This document shows positions 8,483 through 19,000 of a stretch of 64,000 bases of DNA, piece after piece. Location: the NCBI GenBank assembly GCA_037132075.1, contig JBAXPV010000012.1, positions 1-64,000 of the forward strand, written 5' to 3'. The position numbers and the translations under genes were made by a program. Numbering within the stretch: position 1 is the stretch's first letter; the number at the start of each line of letters is the position of its first letter. Below the pieces are notes generated by a model. That model was not told the origin of the DNA. It ran no database searches and saw only the letters and a list, made by a program, of their open reading frames with translations. This stretch comes from JBAXPV01 sp037132075. Its GTDB lineage: Bacteria; Bacteroidota; Bacteroidia; Bacteroidales; CAIXZF01.

Positions 8483-11400
8483 CTATAATTTCCTCTTGAT
8501 TTCTGTTTCCTCGTAACCCTCGATAATATCTCCAACCTTAATGTCATGGAAATTCTCGATACTCAGACCACAATCCTGGCCTACGTAGACTTCTTTGACG
8601 TCATCTTTGAATCGTTTCAGGGTACTGAGTGTGCCGCTGTAAACCACAATGCCATCGCGAATTACACGGATTTTCGTATTCCGGTTGATCTTGCCGTCCA
8701 ATACCATACAACCTGCAACGGTTCCGAATTTAGAGATCTTAAAGATCTCGCGAATCTCAACATTGCTGGTGATTTTCTCTTCGATTTCCGGAGCAAGCAT
8801 CCCCTCAATTGCGGATTTTATCTCGTTAATTGCGTTGTAAATGATCGAATACGTACGGATGTCAATTTGTTCTTTTTCTGCAAGCTTACGTGCATTCAGC
8901 GAAGGTCTGACCTGGAACGCAACGATGATCGCATTCGACGCGGAAGCCAGCAGGACATCAGATTCGGTAACAGGGCCAACTGATTTATGGATAACGTTTA
9001 CCTGAACTTCTCCGGTTGATAGCTTTAACAATGAATCGGACAAGGCTTCCACTGAACCGTCGACATCACCTTTTACAATGATGTTAAGTTCCTTGAAATC
9101 TCCGATTGCAATACGACGACCAATTTCGTCAAGCGTAATATGTTTCTGTGTCCGGATACCTTGTTCACGTTGTAACTGCTGACGTTTGGTTGCCAGGTTT
9201 TTAGCTTCTTTCTCATCAGCCATCACATTGAATGTATCACCGGCTCCAGGCGCTGCCTGTAAACCCAGCAAAAGAACCGGGGTCGAAGGACCTGCAATTT
9301 TCAATGCCTGATTCCGCTCATTGTACATGGCTTTAACCCTGCCGTAAACAGATCCCGCAATTACAACATCACCAATAGCGAGTGTTCCGTTCTGAACAAG
9401 GACTTTTGCAACGTAACCGCGACCTCTGTCAAGTGAAGATTCGATAATAGTACCGTAAGCACGCCTGTTGGGATTCGCTTTTAAGTCAAGCAACTCAGCC
9501 TCGAGTAAAACTTTTTCAAGTAAGAGATCAATATTAATCCCTGCTTTAGCTGAGATTTCCTGGCATTGATATTTTCCGCCCCATTCCTCAACCAGGATAT
9601 TCATCTGCGAGAGTTGTTCACGGATCTTTTCAGAATTGGCGCCGTATTTGTCTATTTTATTGATGGCAAAAACCATAGGAATGCCTGCAGCCTGGGCGTG
9701 GTTGATGGCCTCCACGGTCTGGGGCATCACGGCATCATCAGCTGCAATAATAATGATCGCAACATCTGTCACTTTGGCCCCGCGGGCACGCATGGCAGTA
9801 AAGGCCTCGTGTCCCGGAGTATCCAGGAAAGTAATTTTCTTGCCTTCATCAAGGGTAACTTCATAAGCACCGATGTGCTGGGTAATACCTCCGGCTTCAC
9901 CGGCAATTACATTGGTTTTACGGATAGTATCCAGTAACATGGTTTTCCCGTGATCCACGTGACCCATAACAGTGATCACAGGAGCCCGGTGCTCTAAGAT
10001 GCCGGCTTCCTCAGAATCTTCAAGATCCTGAATCGCTTCCTGAATTTCAACACCAACAAATTCTACCTTATATCCAAATTCATCAGCCACTAAAAGAATT
10101 GTCTCAGCATCAAGGCGTTGGTTAATGGAAACCATTAATCCCAAGGACATACATGTAGAAATTACATCTGTGACTTTTACGCCCATCATCACAGCAAGGT
10201 CATTTGCCGTAACAAATTCTGTAGCCTTGATGACTTTTTTATCCTCATCCATCTTGATCAGCTCTTCCTGCATGTGCTGGCTCACCAGTTCACGCTTGGC
10301 TTTTCTGTATTTTGAGGCTTTAGATTTTCCTGAACCGCCAATTCTTGCAAGGGTTTCTTTGATCTGGCGTTCAATATCTTCAGTACTTACTTCCGCTTTC
10401 GGTGTTTCAGGGCGATAATTGGAAGTTGGTTTCCCTTTCGCTCCCCGTGGCGTTTCTTCTTTTGGCTTCCCTGATTCCGGTTCAACAGGAGTCAGTTGCT
10501 TTTTAATCCGTTTACGTTTCTTCTTCTTGTCTTTAAGTTTATCTTCAGAGGAAGACGCAACAGGTTCTTTTTTCTTATCTGAGGCTTTACGCTCAACGGG
10601 TAATTCAATTTTACCCAATATCTTAACACCTTCTAGGATGATACGCTCTCTTTTAAAAATCGTGGGATCAGCCACAACTTTATCTGCTTCGATTGCAGGA
10701 GATTCTGGCTCAGCTACTATTTCTGGCTCGGGTGCATTAAGCGCTGTCTCAGCAACAACTTCTACGATATTCTCTGGTTCAGCTGAAGGAGTTTCTACAT
10801 TCTCTTCCTGGCCAGATGTTCTCTTTTCGCCCTTGCTTTTCTTTGCTTTAGGTTTTTTCTCAAACTCACTCAGGTCAATTCTTCCCAAAACTTTTAAACC
10901 AGGCTCTGAAGGAGCTTCTTCGGGAATTTCTGTCTCAACAACAGCTGGCAATTCAACTTCAATGGGAGGAGTGGGCTCAGGTGCGGGAATCGGAGCAGGT
11001 GTAGGAGTCGGAGCAGGTGCAGGGGCCGGCTCGGGCTCGGGCATCACTTCAACTTTCTCTATTTCCTTTGGCGCTTCCTGGATTTCAACAACAGGAGCAG
11101 GAACTTCAAGGGGAATTTCTTCCTTTGGAACTTCAACTTCTTTTAGCTTTGGCTTCTCTTCTTTTGCTTTCGGCTTTTCAGACTTGGCTGATTTAAAAGC
11201 TTCGTTACCTAAACCAACAGAAGTCCCTTTGATATAAAGTTCAGGTTCGTATTCCTGATCGACTTCTTTCTTTGTAACATGCTTATCATCAATAGATAAT
11301 GCTTGTTTAGGCGATGCCTCAAGACCGATTTTCTGTGCTTCCTCTTTGACTTTTCTATCTGATTGAAATTCTTTTGTCAAAAGATTCATCATGTCATCGG

Positions 11401-11530
11401 TAAGCTTGCTGTTTGGATTATTCTCAATGGAATATCCCTTCTTATGAAGATACTCCACAATCGAGTGTATCCCAACATTAAGCTCCCTGGCAGCCTTGCT
11501 AAGTCGCATGAGTTTACTGGCTTCTTCCAT
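8483..11530 (-). CDS. infB: translation initiation factor IF-2
   Basis: GTPase that brings initiator tRNA to the 30S subunit and promotes subunit joining. At 1015 residues it is long because of a ~480-residue N-terminal extension rich in Pro, Glu, Lys and Ala, including a PAPAP/TPTPAP tract near residues 165-190. A short N-terminal IF2_N fold (about residues 7-55, 'MRLSKAARELNVG') is followed by a second IF2_N segment around 420-480. The G domain starts near residue 520 with GHVDHGKT, then DTPGHEAF and NKID. Domains II-IV follow to the C-terminus. It is the last gene of the rimP-nusA-infB operon, 61 bp after nusA. Confidence 0.98.
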   Translation of the reverse strand: MEEASKLMRLSKAARELNVGIHSIVEYLHKKGYSIENNPNSKLTDDMMNLLTKEFQSDRKVKEEAQKIGLEASPKQALSIDDKHVTKKEVDQEYEPELYIKGTSVGLGNEAFKSAKSEKPKAKEEKPKLKEVEVPKEEIPLEVPAPVVEIQEAPKEIEKVEVMPEPEPAPAPAPTPTPAPIPAPEPTPPIEVELPAVVETEIPEEAPSEPGLKVLGRIDLSEFEKKPKAKKSKGEKRTSGQEENVETPSAEPENIVEVVAETALNAPEPEIVAEPESPAIEADKVVADPTIFKRERIILEGVKILGKIELPVERKASDKKKEPVASSSEDKLKDKKKKRKRIKKQLTPVEPESGKPKEETPRGAKGKPTSNYRPETPKAEVSTEDIERQIKETLARIGGSGKSKASKYRKAKRELVSQHMQEELIKMDEDKKVIKATEFVTANDLAVMMGVKVTDVISTCMSLGLMVSINQRLDAETILLVADEFGYKVEFVGVEIQEAIQDLEDSEEAGILEHRAPVITVMGHVDHGKTMLLDTIRKTNVIAGEAGGITQHIGAYEVTLDEGKKITFLDTPGHEAFTAMRARGAKVTDVAIIIIAADDAVMPQTVEAINHAQAAGIPMVFAINKIDKYGANSEKIREQLSQMNILVEEWGGKYQCQEISAKAGINIDLLLEKVLLEAELLDLKANPNRRAYGTIIESSLDRGRGYVAKVLVQNGTLAIGDVVIAGSVYGRVKAMYNERNQALKIAGPSTPVLLLGLQAAPGAGDTFNVMADEKEAKNLATKRQQLQREQGIRTQKHITLDEIGRRIAIGDFKELNIIVKGDVDGSVEALSDSLLKLSTGEVQVNVIHKSVGPVTESDVLLASASNAIIVAFQVRPSLNARKLAEKEQIDIRTYSIIYNAINEIKSAIEGMLAPEIEEKITSNVEIREIFKISKFGTVAGCMVLDGKINRNTKIRVIRDGIVVYSGTLSTLKRFKDDVKEVYVGQDCGLSIENFHDIKVGDIIEGYEETEIKRKL

Positions 11531-11591
11531 AGTTGGTTTTTGCCTTTGCCTTTAAAAATGCCCTATTCAGGCAACAAAGTTACAATTATTA

Positions 11592-12827
11592 TTATTCAAA
11601 TTCAGCTTTTAAGATACGTACAACTTCCTGAATTGTTTCCTCTTCAAGATCGGTCCGTTTCACCAATTCTTCAATATTCAGTGATAGTACACTCTTGGCC
11701 GTATCACAGCCTATGTTTTTAAATTCATTGATAATCCACTCATCGATTTCATCAGAGAACTCGATAAGGTCAACATCCTCATTGTCAATATCAGTATCAC
11801 GGTAAACATCAATTTCATAACCTGTCAGTTTGCCTGCAAGCTTGATGTTATAACCGCCTTTCCCAATGGCCAACGAAACCTGGTCAGGTTTCATATAAAC
11901 TTCTGCTTTCTTGGTATCATCATCGATAACAATGGAGGTAAGTTTCGCAGGACTCAAAGCCCTTTGAATATACAGGGATGCATTGGACGTAAAATTGATA
12001 ACATCAATATTTTCATTCTTCAACTCCCTTACAATTCCATGAATACGTGAGCCTTTCATACCAACACAGGCACCTACAGGGTCGATACGGTCATCATATG
12101 ATTCAACAGCGACCTTGGCACGCTCGCCGGGAACTCGTACGATATTCCGGATTGTGATCAATCCGTCAAAAACTTCAGGAACTTCCTGCTCAAATAAACG
12201 CTCGAGGAAAGCTGGTGATGTCCTGGAAAGAATGATGTATGGCGTACTGTTTTTCATTTCAACACGAGAAACTACTGCACGTAAAGTGTCACCCTTGCGA
12301 TAAAAATCTGATGGGATCTGCTCTGATTTTGGCAAAATCAGTTCAATGCCTTCGTCATCAAGTATGAGAATCTCTTTCTTCCAGACCTGGTAAACTTCAC
12401 CTGAAATAATCTCACCTATTTTATCCTTGTACTTACGATAAACATTGTCCTTTTCATATTCCTGAACCTTTGAAATGAGATTCTGACGTATGGAAAGAAT
12501 CTCCCTGCGGCCAAAATCATGCATTTTAATTTCCTGGGATACTTCTTCCCCAACTTCAAAATCAGGTTCAATTTTTATTGCCTCTGAATAAGCAATCTGA
12601 AGGTTTTCATCCTCAAGTTGTCCATCCTCAACAATTTCACGATTCTGCCAGATTTCAAGGTCTCCTTTATCAATATTCACAATGATGTCAAAATTATCTG
12701 CTGCGCCATATTTCTTGGTCAGCATATGCCTGAAAACATCTTCAAGGATACGCATCAGCGTTTCCCTTTCAATATTTTTGAATTCTTTGAATTCCGCAAA
12801 GGTTTCGACCAGATTAATGTGTTCCAT
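11592..12827 (-). CDS. nusA: transcription termination/antitermination factor NusA
   Basis: RNA polymerase-binding elongation factor of 411 residues. The order is the NusA N-terminal domain (about 1-130), an S1 domain (about 135-205, 'GEIISGEVYQV'), and two KH domains (about 230-345) with GMKGSRIHGIV and AIGKGGYNIKLAGKL. A short helical tail follows. The C-terminal acidic repeats of E. coli NusA are absent, as is usual outside Proteobacteria. It lies between rimP (27 bp upstream) and infB, the standard order. The run of acidic residues 'DTDIDNEDVDLIEFSDEIDE' near the C-terminus is notable. Confidence 0.97.
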   Translation of the reverse strand: MEHINLVETFAEFKEFKNIERETLMRILEDVFRHMLTKKYGAADNFDIIVNIDKGDLEIWQNREIVEDGQLEDENLQIAYSEAIKIEPDFEVGEEVSQEIKMHDFGRREILSIRQNLISKVQEYEKDNVYRKYKDKIGEIISGEVYQVWKKEILILDDEGIELILPKSEQIPSDFYRKGDTLRAVVSRVEMKNSTPYIILSRTSPAFLERLFEQEVPEVFDGLITIRNIVRVPGERAKVAVESYDDRIDPVGACVGMKGSRIHGIVRELKNENIDVINFTSNASLYIQRALSPAKLTSIVIDDDTKKAEVYMKPDQVSLAIGKGGYNIKLAGKLTGYEIDVYRDTDIDNEDVDLIEFSDEIDEWIINEFKNIGCDTAKSVLSLNIEELVKRTDLEEETIQEVVRILKAEFE

Positions 12828-12854
12828 ATTCTTCTTATTGAAAGATTTGTCCTT

Positions 12855-13316
12855 CTATTTAAAACTAATCATTACTTTAGTTCCCTTGATATCACTGAAA
12901 ACCACGGGGGTTAATCCCCAAACTTGCCCTTCAGTCTTCTTTTTGGGTGCAGGTATTTCTATTTCTATATTTTCAGAATCCACTTTTGTTAATTTCCCTA
13001 TCAAAATAAGCCCGCTTTGCAGCGTAACTTCTATCGTTCGCCCAATGTTCCTAGGGTATTGACGAATGAGTTTCAAAGGCAGATCAAGACCTGCAGTTGA
13101 AACAGTGAGCTCGAAATCCTCTGTTTCACGATCCAGGCTCCCCTCAATAAACCTGCTGAGGGCAATACAATCATCGATCAATACACCATGATCCCCATCA
13201 ATAAAGACATTGATTATATTTCCAACCCGCACACGAATATCTACAAGAAAAATCTCTTTTCCCTCAAAATATTCCTGTGTTAAGTCTTTTATCTGATCTA
13301 TTGTGATCATAATCAA
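12855..13316 (-). CDS. rimP: ribosome maturation factor RimP
   Basis: A 153-residue factor needed for 30S subunit assembly, first gene of the rimP-nusA-infB operon. The two-domain architecture is recognisable: an N-terminal domain with 'FLVDIRVRVGNIINVFIDGDHGV' and 'FELTVSTAGLDLPLK', then the SH3-like C-terminal domain ('GRTIEVTLQSGLILIGKLTKVD'). Start may be Met1 or Met3, both ATG. It has its own promoter about 95 bp upstream and a strong hairpin ending 17 bp before the start codon, which could modulate expression of the whole operon. Confidence 0.94.
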   Translation of the reverse strand: MIMITIDQIKDLTQEYFEGKEIFLVDIRVRVGNIINVFIDGDHGVLIDDCIALSRFIEGSLDRETEDFELTVSTAGLDLPLKLIRQYPRNIGRTIEVTLQSGLILIGKLTKVDSENIEIEIPAPKKKTEGQVWGLTPVVFSDIKGTKVMISFK

Positions 13317-13332
13317 TAGTATATCAATAAAA

Positions 13333-13351
13333 GAGGGGACTCAGTCCCCTC
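13333..13351 (-). promoter_or_regulatory. leader hairpin upstream of rimP
   Basis: Perfect inverted repeat GAGGGGACT / AGTCCCCTC with one central base, inside the predicted 5' leader of rimP-nusA-infB and 17 bp before the start codon. The arms can form a very stable stem once the loop opens. It is not followed by a T-tract on the minus strand, so it is not an obvious intrinsic terminator. Confidence 0.6.
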
Positions 13352-13410
13352 AAATGTCTTTCCCTGATGTACGCCAGACAAGCAAAAAATGTCCTACGTT
13401 AATTTCGCTG

Positions 13411-13440
13411 CAAAGATAGTTATTTCTTTTTAGACTGCAA
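13411..13440 (-). promoter_or_regulatory. Bacteroidota-type promoter for rimP-nusA-infB
   Basis: On the minus strand TTG (13438-13440) is followed after 19 bases by TATCTTTG (13411-13418). This fits the Bacteroidota primary sigma consensus TTG-N19-21-TAnnTTTG. It predicts a leader of roughly 85-95 nt before the rimP ATG at 13316. Confidence 0.75.
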
Positions 13441-13456
13441 AATAAATTTTTATTCC

Positions 13457-13474
13457 TATTTTTGCCTACATTTG
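13457..13474 (+). promoter_or_regulatory. candidate -7 elements for the cytochrome lipoprotein gene
   Basis: Two TAnnTTTG words lie in tandem on the plus strand, TATTTTTG at 13457-13464 and TACATTTG at 13467-13474, 50-60 bp before the ATG at 13524. No clear TTG is found at the right upstream distance, so the exact promoter is uncertain. Confidence 0.5.
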
Positions 13475-13523
13475 AATTAAATGCTATCTGTTTTATTTTC
13501 ATTAATAATTTGATACTGTTCGC

Positions 13524-13895
13524 ATGAAAAAGACATTATTGCCTCTATTGCTTTCTATTCTTCTGGGATCTCTCGTGTCAGGTTGTTATTATGATAAAGA
13601 AGAAGATCTATATGGAAGCGTTCCTGCATGCGATACATCAAACGTTACCTACACTAATACGATTGTATCCATAATGCAACAATCTTGTAATTCTTGTCAT
13701 TCTAGCGGAAATGCCACAGGGGTTAACCTTGATAATTATCCCGATTTAGCCTATTATGCTGGCAATGGACACCTGATGGGCACCATCAACCATTCAAGTG
13801 GTTTTAGCGCCATGCCGAAAGACCAGCCACAAATTGACAATTGCGCGATCACAAAACTCAATATCTGGATCCGCCAGGGATATCTACAAAACTGA
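13524..13895 (+). CDS. monohaem c-type cytochrome lipoprotein
   Basis: A 123-residue exported protein. The signal peptide ends in a lipobox LVSG|C (Cys21), predicting a lipid-anchored protein. A haem c motif CNSCH is at residues 55-59 and a candidate Met axial ligand is Met97 in SAMPKD, giving the layout of small Planctomycete/Bacteroidota cytochrome c domains. It probably carries electrons at the periplasmic face or outer membrane; its partner is unknown. Its stop codon directly abuts the stop of the convergent M1 protease gene, leaving no intergenic base. Two additional cysteines (36 and 107) are present. Confidence 0.82.
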   Translation: MKKTLLPLLLSILLGSLVSGCYYDKEEDLYGSVPACDTSNVTYTNTIVSIMQQSCNSCHSSGNATGVNLDNYPDLAYYAGNGHLMGTINHSSGFSAMPKDQPQIDNCAITKLNIWIRQGYLQN

Positions 13896-15869
13896 TCAGC
13901 CTTTGATGAACTTCCTGCGAATCGTTGATGATTGCCAGTTCGTCTGAAGAAAATAAATCCCCTTTGCCAGATTCTCAATATTCATTTCAAGCCTCGAAGC
14001 CTCGCTCGAGAACGACCTGATCATTCTGCCTGAAACATCTGTAATAAGATATGTATGCATTTCCGGCTTATTTGTCAGGAAATCAATCTGAAGTATGTCA
14101 GAAGCCGGATTTGGGAAGATTTTAAATTCAACAAGATCAGAGGTAACTTCCAGACCTTCCTGTATTCCACCGACTTTTAACAAACACCATCCGGCCGGAT
14201 CCAACACAAGCCAACTAACCTGGCGGGTAAATGGAATTTTAAAATACTGCATCGCCTGGTCCTGGTAAAATCGAATGGTCGTATCTCCTCCCGGATATAC
14301 AATCTTCAACTCCAGGCTCATTTTAAACAAACTCGTCACAACAGAGGACGGGGCTTGCGCAGAACGAAGAAACAAACTGTCTCCCACTTTGAGGTAATTG
14401 ATAAAATACGTGGGATAGCCTTCCCCAAAATACCATTGATTGAAAAAATCATCCAGGTTTAATCCTGAAAAATTCGCAGCATAGTCTTTAAAATCCAACC
14501 CGCTGGCTGTGCTGTTCGAATATTGTTGCTGAAATCCCTTCAATGTGTTGAAAAACAAGCTGTCGTTTTTCATCTCAAACCGAAGCATGTGAATGATTGC
14601 AGCACCCTTATTGTAAGAAAGCCTGCCGTCAAAAATCCGGTTAATATCATTTACCTGGGAATCAGGAATATAAACACTCCCGTCAGGAACTGATAAGACC
14701 ACATCATGAACCCCATACATAAAAGCATCTGCACTTTGCTGATTTTCAACATATTGCCTGCCCAGATAGCTGCCATATGTCGCAAATCCCTCATTGATCC
14801 AGATATCATTCCAAGTAGCACAGCTTACATGATCCCCAAACCATTGATGAAATAACTCATGACTGATCAGATCCGGCCCAAAATCCCCGGTAGTAGTCAT
14901 CGTCTGGTGCTCCATTGCCCCGCCCAGGTAAGCCATGCAATGCCCATACTTCTCCTTCCAAAAAGGATAAAGTCCGATGAGCTTTGAAAATAACTCAAGA
15001 TAAGAAGGCGTTTTGTCAATATTGGCCTGATATTGCTGCAAACATCCAGGAACATTGAATAAATAATTCTGAATTAAAATGGAATCATTGAGCCCTTCCG
15101 GTTTTGCATAGATACTATAATCCATGAATGGACCGACAGCTACCGAAATTAAGTAAAAGTCAATGGGATTTTTAGACTTCCATTCATAACGAACTTTGTT
15201 CCCCGGCAAACTATCCACTGAAAATAATAAGCCATTGGACCCAACCTTGTTTGTATTGCTCGTGGTGACAATTACCGAAGAAGAATCGGCTTTGTCCTTG
15301 AGATCCTGCTTGCATGGCCACCACTCCTTTGCCATCCAGGGTTGAGATAATGACCAGGTCACATGACTTTGCCACTCTGGAAAATAAGCAGAGTTCAGTC
15401 CTGTAAAGAAGCCGCTGGTAGGAGGGCTTCCATGATACCAGGTGCTTAATTGCATATATTCACCCATCGCAGGTAGCGGGCTGAATAAGATAAAAACACT
15501 GTCGCCGAGCCGGGTGAAACTTTTATTTACCCCATTTATTTTTAAGGAGTCAATTGAAATTTGAGCCAAAAGCTCCACAACCAAAGTATCCATAGAATTT
15601 CCGACAACCAGAAAAGTCATATCCGCTCTTCCACTTATATAGGATGTATCTGCTTCAAGATTAATATCCAGACGATAATATTTTACATCATAATTCGCAT
15701 ATAGGTCATTTAAATTGCTTTGAACCTTACGCACTTTGTTTTGAAAAGCCCCGGATTCAGATTGAATTATTGATTTGTATTCTATTGATTGACTGTATGA
15801 TATATTAAACAATAACACAAATATCCAAAGAAGTACAATTCGTTTGTAAATAGGCTTGCTTATATCCAT
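13896..15869 (-). CDS. M1-family metallopeptidase with type IX sorting domain
   Basis: Secreted aminopeptidase-like protein. I place the start at the ATG at 15869 (MDISKPIYKR...), because it gives a clean signal peptide cleaved near SYS|Q; the open frame extends 32 codons further upstream into the divergent promoter region. The zinc site HELFH is at His337/Glu338/His341 with the third ligand Glu360 in NEGFATY. The exopeptidase motif reads GGAMEH instead of GAMEN. The last ~75 residues ('FKIFPNPASDILQIDF...GKGIYFLQT' type) form a type IX secretion C-terminal domain. It should be translocated to the cell surface or medium and degrade peptides. Confidence 0.92.
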   Translation of the reverse strand: MDISKPIYKRIVLLWIFVLLFNISYSQSIEYKSIIQSESGAFQNKVRKVQSNLNDLYANYDVKYYRLDINLEADTSYISGRADMTFLVVGNSMDTLVVELLAQISIDSLKINGVNKSFTRLGDSVFILFSPLPAMGEYMQLSTWYHGSPPTSGFFTGLNSAYFPEWQSHVTWSLSQPWMAKEWWPCKQDLKDKADSSSVIVTTSNTNKVGSNGLLFSVDSLPGNKVRYEWKSKNPIDFYLISVAVGPFMDYSIYAKPEGLNDSILIQNYLFNVPGCLQQYQANIDKTPSYLELFSKLIGLYPFWKEKYGHCMAYLGGAMEHQTMTTTGDFGPDLISHELFHQWFGDHVSCATWNDIWINEGFATYGSYLGRQYVENQQSADAFMYGVHDVVLSVPDGSVYIPDSQVNDINRIFDGRLSYNKGAAIIHMLRFEMKNDSLFFNTLKGFQQQYSNSTASGLDFKDYAANFSGLNLDDFFNQWYFGEGYPTYFINYLKVGDSLFLRSAQAPSSVVTSLFKMSLELKIVYPGGDTTIRFYQDQAMQYFKIPFTRQVSWLVLDPAGWCLLKVGGIQEGLEVTSDLVEFKIFPNPASDILQIDFLTNKPEMHTYLITDVSGRMIRSFSSEASRLEMNIENLAKGIYFLQTNWQSSTIRRKFIKG

Positions 15870-15893
15870 AGCTGAAAAGACAGGTGGTTTTTC

Positions 15894-15909
15894 TATCTTT
15901 GCAAAGTTA
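15894..15909. promoter_or_regulatory. back-to-back divergent -7 elements
   Basis: TATCTTTGCAAAGTTA contains TATCTTTG on the plus strand and TAACTTTG on the minus strand, meeting tail to tail at a shared GC centre. One faces the DUF4175-like gene at 16008, the other faces the M1 protease gene starting at 15869. Both match TAnnTTTG; upstream TTG elements are not clear. Confidence 0.55.
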
Positions 15910-16007
15910 CAAAATATGGAGGGCGAAGCCTCGTTTGAGCGGCATTCCTGAACAAAGACAAACAAAAGGTGTTCTCAACTCAGGGAAATTAAGAGAAATT
16001 TAGTGCG

Positions 16008-19000
16008 ATGATCACTGACAATTATACGATCCTGATTCAAAAACTGGATGAGTTTATCCGTAAATATTACAGGAATAAACTCCTTCGCGGCGCTATTCTG
16101 CTCAGTGGAATTTTTTTGGGAACTTACCTGATCACTGCAGGAATTGAGTACTACAGTCACCTGGAACCAAAGGCACGAACCTTCCTTTTTTATTCCTATG
16201 TCCTGATTAACAGTGGATTGCTTACATATTTGGTCCTATTGCCTCTTTTTCAACTTTACCACATCGGTAAAATCATCAGCCACGACCAGGCCGCAGAAAT
16301 TATCGGGAAGCACTTTAGTGATATTCAGGATCGACTGATAAACACGCTTCAGTTACGCCGCCTACGCGATTATGACCCTACCCATGCAGAACTGATTGAA
16401 GCCAGTATCGAGCAAAAGATCTCGCACCTGAAACCCATACCTTTTCAACGTGCCATTGACCTGAAGAAAAACAGCCGCTACATTCCCTACGCACTACCAC
16501 CCCTTTTAATCATTCTTATTCTCTTGCTGGCTGCTCCTTCTTTCATCACCGGACCAACCACCCGACTAATTCATCATAACGTATATTACGAAAAGCCAGT
16601 CCCTTTTAAGATTGAAATCCTGAATAAAAGCCTGAAAGCAGTACAACAAGGAGATTTTCAACTGGATATCAGTGTGAGCGGGGAGGAAATTCCCCTAAAT
16701 CTCTTTATTGAATATGGGAATGCTCAATTCCGCCTGGTCAAAGAAAGTAACATCCTCTATCATTACCATTTTAACAATTTGCAAAACAATGTTTTATTTC
16801 AAATCTCTGCTGAAGATTTCCGGACCAAAGAATATGAACTTACAGTTTTACCGCGACCTATCGTCCTCAACTTTGAAATTGAACTGATCTACCCACACTA
16901 TACCCATAAAACAAATGACGTACTGGAAAATACGGGTGATGTTCTTGTTCCTTTCGGTACCCTGATCCAATGGAGATTTTATACCCGCGACACCAAAGAA
17001 CTAATCTTACGTTTCAAAGATAAAGTCCAGAAGCTGGAACAAAAAGGGACCAATACCTTCACTTATGCCAGCAGCTTCCGTGAAGGCCAAACTTATTCCG
17101 TTACAACTTACAATGAGTTCCTGAAAAACCAGGATTCATTGTCCTATGCGATTAACATTATCCCAGATTTATATCCTTCCATTACTGTTGAAGAATTTAA
17201 GGACTCAATCTACGATAAAAGGTTATATTTCAAGGGGATGATCAAAGATGACTATGGTTTTACCAAACTACGTTTTAATTACCGGATATTAAAGGGTAGC
17301 GACTCGCTAAACACCAGTAATATAATCAATTACGATACTATTGGAATCAATTCTACTGTAACACAGCAACAATACTTCCATTTCTTTGATTTAGCTAAAT
17401 TAGCGATGGTCCCTGGTGACGGGCTTGAATATTATTTTGAAGTTTGGGACAACGATGAAGTGAGTGGCAATAAGTCATCCCGCACTCAGAAAATGTTCTT
17501 CAAATCTCCAACGCTACAGGAACTTAGCGAAAAACGCGAGAAATCCAGCAAGCAAATGAAAGATGAGATGGATGAAGCCATCAAAGATGCCCAAAAATTA
17601 AAAAAAATCGTGGAAGATCTGCAACAGAAGATGGTCGACAAGAAGGAACTGGGATGGCAGGAGAAAAAACAGCTTCAGGATATGTTAAATCTGCAACAAA
17701 ATCTCCAGGATAAAGTGGAGAAGATGCAAAAAGAAAACAAAAACAATACGCTCCGCGACGAGCAATACAGAACACAAGAGGAACGTATCCTTGACAAACA
17801 AAAGCAATTAGAAGATCTCTTCAGGGAAGTAATGTCGGATGACATGAAAAAGACGATGGAGGAGATGCAAAAAATGATGGATAAGCTCGACAAAAACAAA
17901 TTGTCGGAAATGCTCGATAAAGTACAGCTAAACAGTGAAGATCTCGAAAAACAATTGGACAGAAACCTTGAGATTTACAAACAGCTTGAACTTGAGAAGA
18001 AAATGGGGGAAACTAAAGAAAAGCTTGACTCACTGCAAAAAGATCAGGAAAAATTATCAGAGGAATCCCTTAAAAAAGACGCTGACAACAAAGATTTAGA
18101 AAAGAAACAAGATGATCTGAACAAAGAATTTGAAGAAATCTCTGAAGACATGAAAGACCTCCAGGAGAAAAATAAAGAACTGGAAGAGCCTAAAACCATG
18201 GAGAACACTGATGAGAAACAACAAGACATCAAAAACGACATGAAGAACAGCTCTGAAAGCCTGAAGAACAAGAAAAACAAGAAGGCTGCTCAGTCGCAAA
18301 AAAATGCTGCTCAGAAAATGAAAGAGATGTCACAAAAGATGGATCAGATGATGCAAGGCATGGAAGGGAAGGATATGGAAGATGACCTCAAATCGATGCG
18401 TCAGATCCTGGAAAACCTGATCCAGGTGTCGTTCAACCAGGAATCTTTAATGTTGAATATTGGGAAAACAAAGACTTATGATCCGCAATATGTTAAATTA
18501 ATCAAGGATGAGAAAAACCTAAAAGATGATCTTCAGATGATTGAAGATTCTTTGTTTGCACTCAGCAAACGACAGGCTTCTTTAAAACCGCTGATCAATC
18601 GTGAGATCTCTGCAATCAACCAGAATGTCGACAAGGTACTAGAAGAGATGACTGAAAGACGTACTCCAACGGCTGTTGAAAAGCAGCAATTGGTCATGAC
18701 AGGCGTTAACAACCTGGCTTTACTGTTGCAGGAAGCCAAAGACCAGATGCAACAACAGCAGATGGAAATGAAGGGTGGTGGAAAATCCGGCTGTGGAAAA
18801 GGAAAAAAAGGCGAAGGCAGTCCATCCATGAAGAAACTCCAGGAAGCTTTGAACAAGCAGATGGAAGATGCAAAAAAACAGATGGAGAAAGGGCCTGGGA
18901 AGCCAGGTCCCGGCCAACCTTCCCAAAGCGAAGAGTTTGCAAGGATGGCAGCACAACAGCAAGCCATACGCAAGCAGCTTCAAGAACTAAGAGATGAAAT

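Noticed and set aside
9950..9970. CACGTG in infB as a parS-like site
   Set aside because: Flanks do not fit and the bases encode the conserved GHVDHGKT loop.
10419..11237. Long plus-strand open frame opposite the infB N-terminus
   Set aside because: It is the complement of the Pro/Glu/Lys-rich IF-2 extension, and its Ser/Gly-rich product is a compositional shadow.
18500..18990. Overlapping minus-strand frames opposite the coiled coil at 16008
   Set aside because: Complement of Lys/Glu/Gln-rich coding; Phe/Leu/Cys-rich products without conserved motifs.
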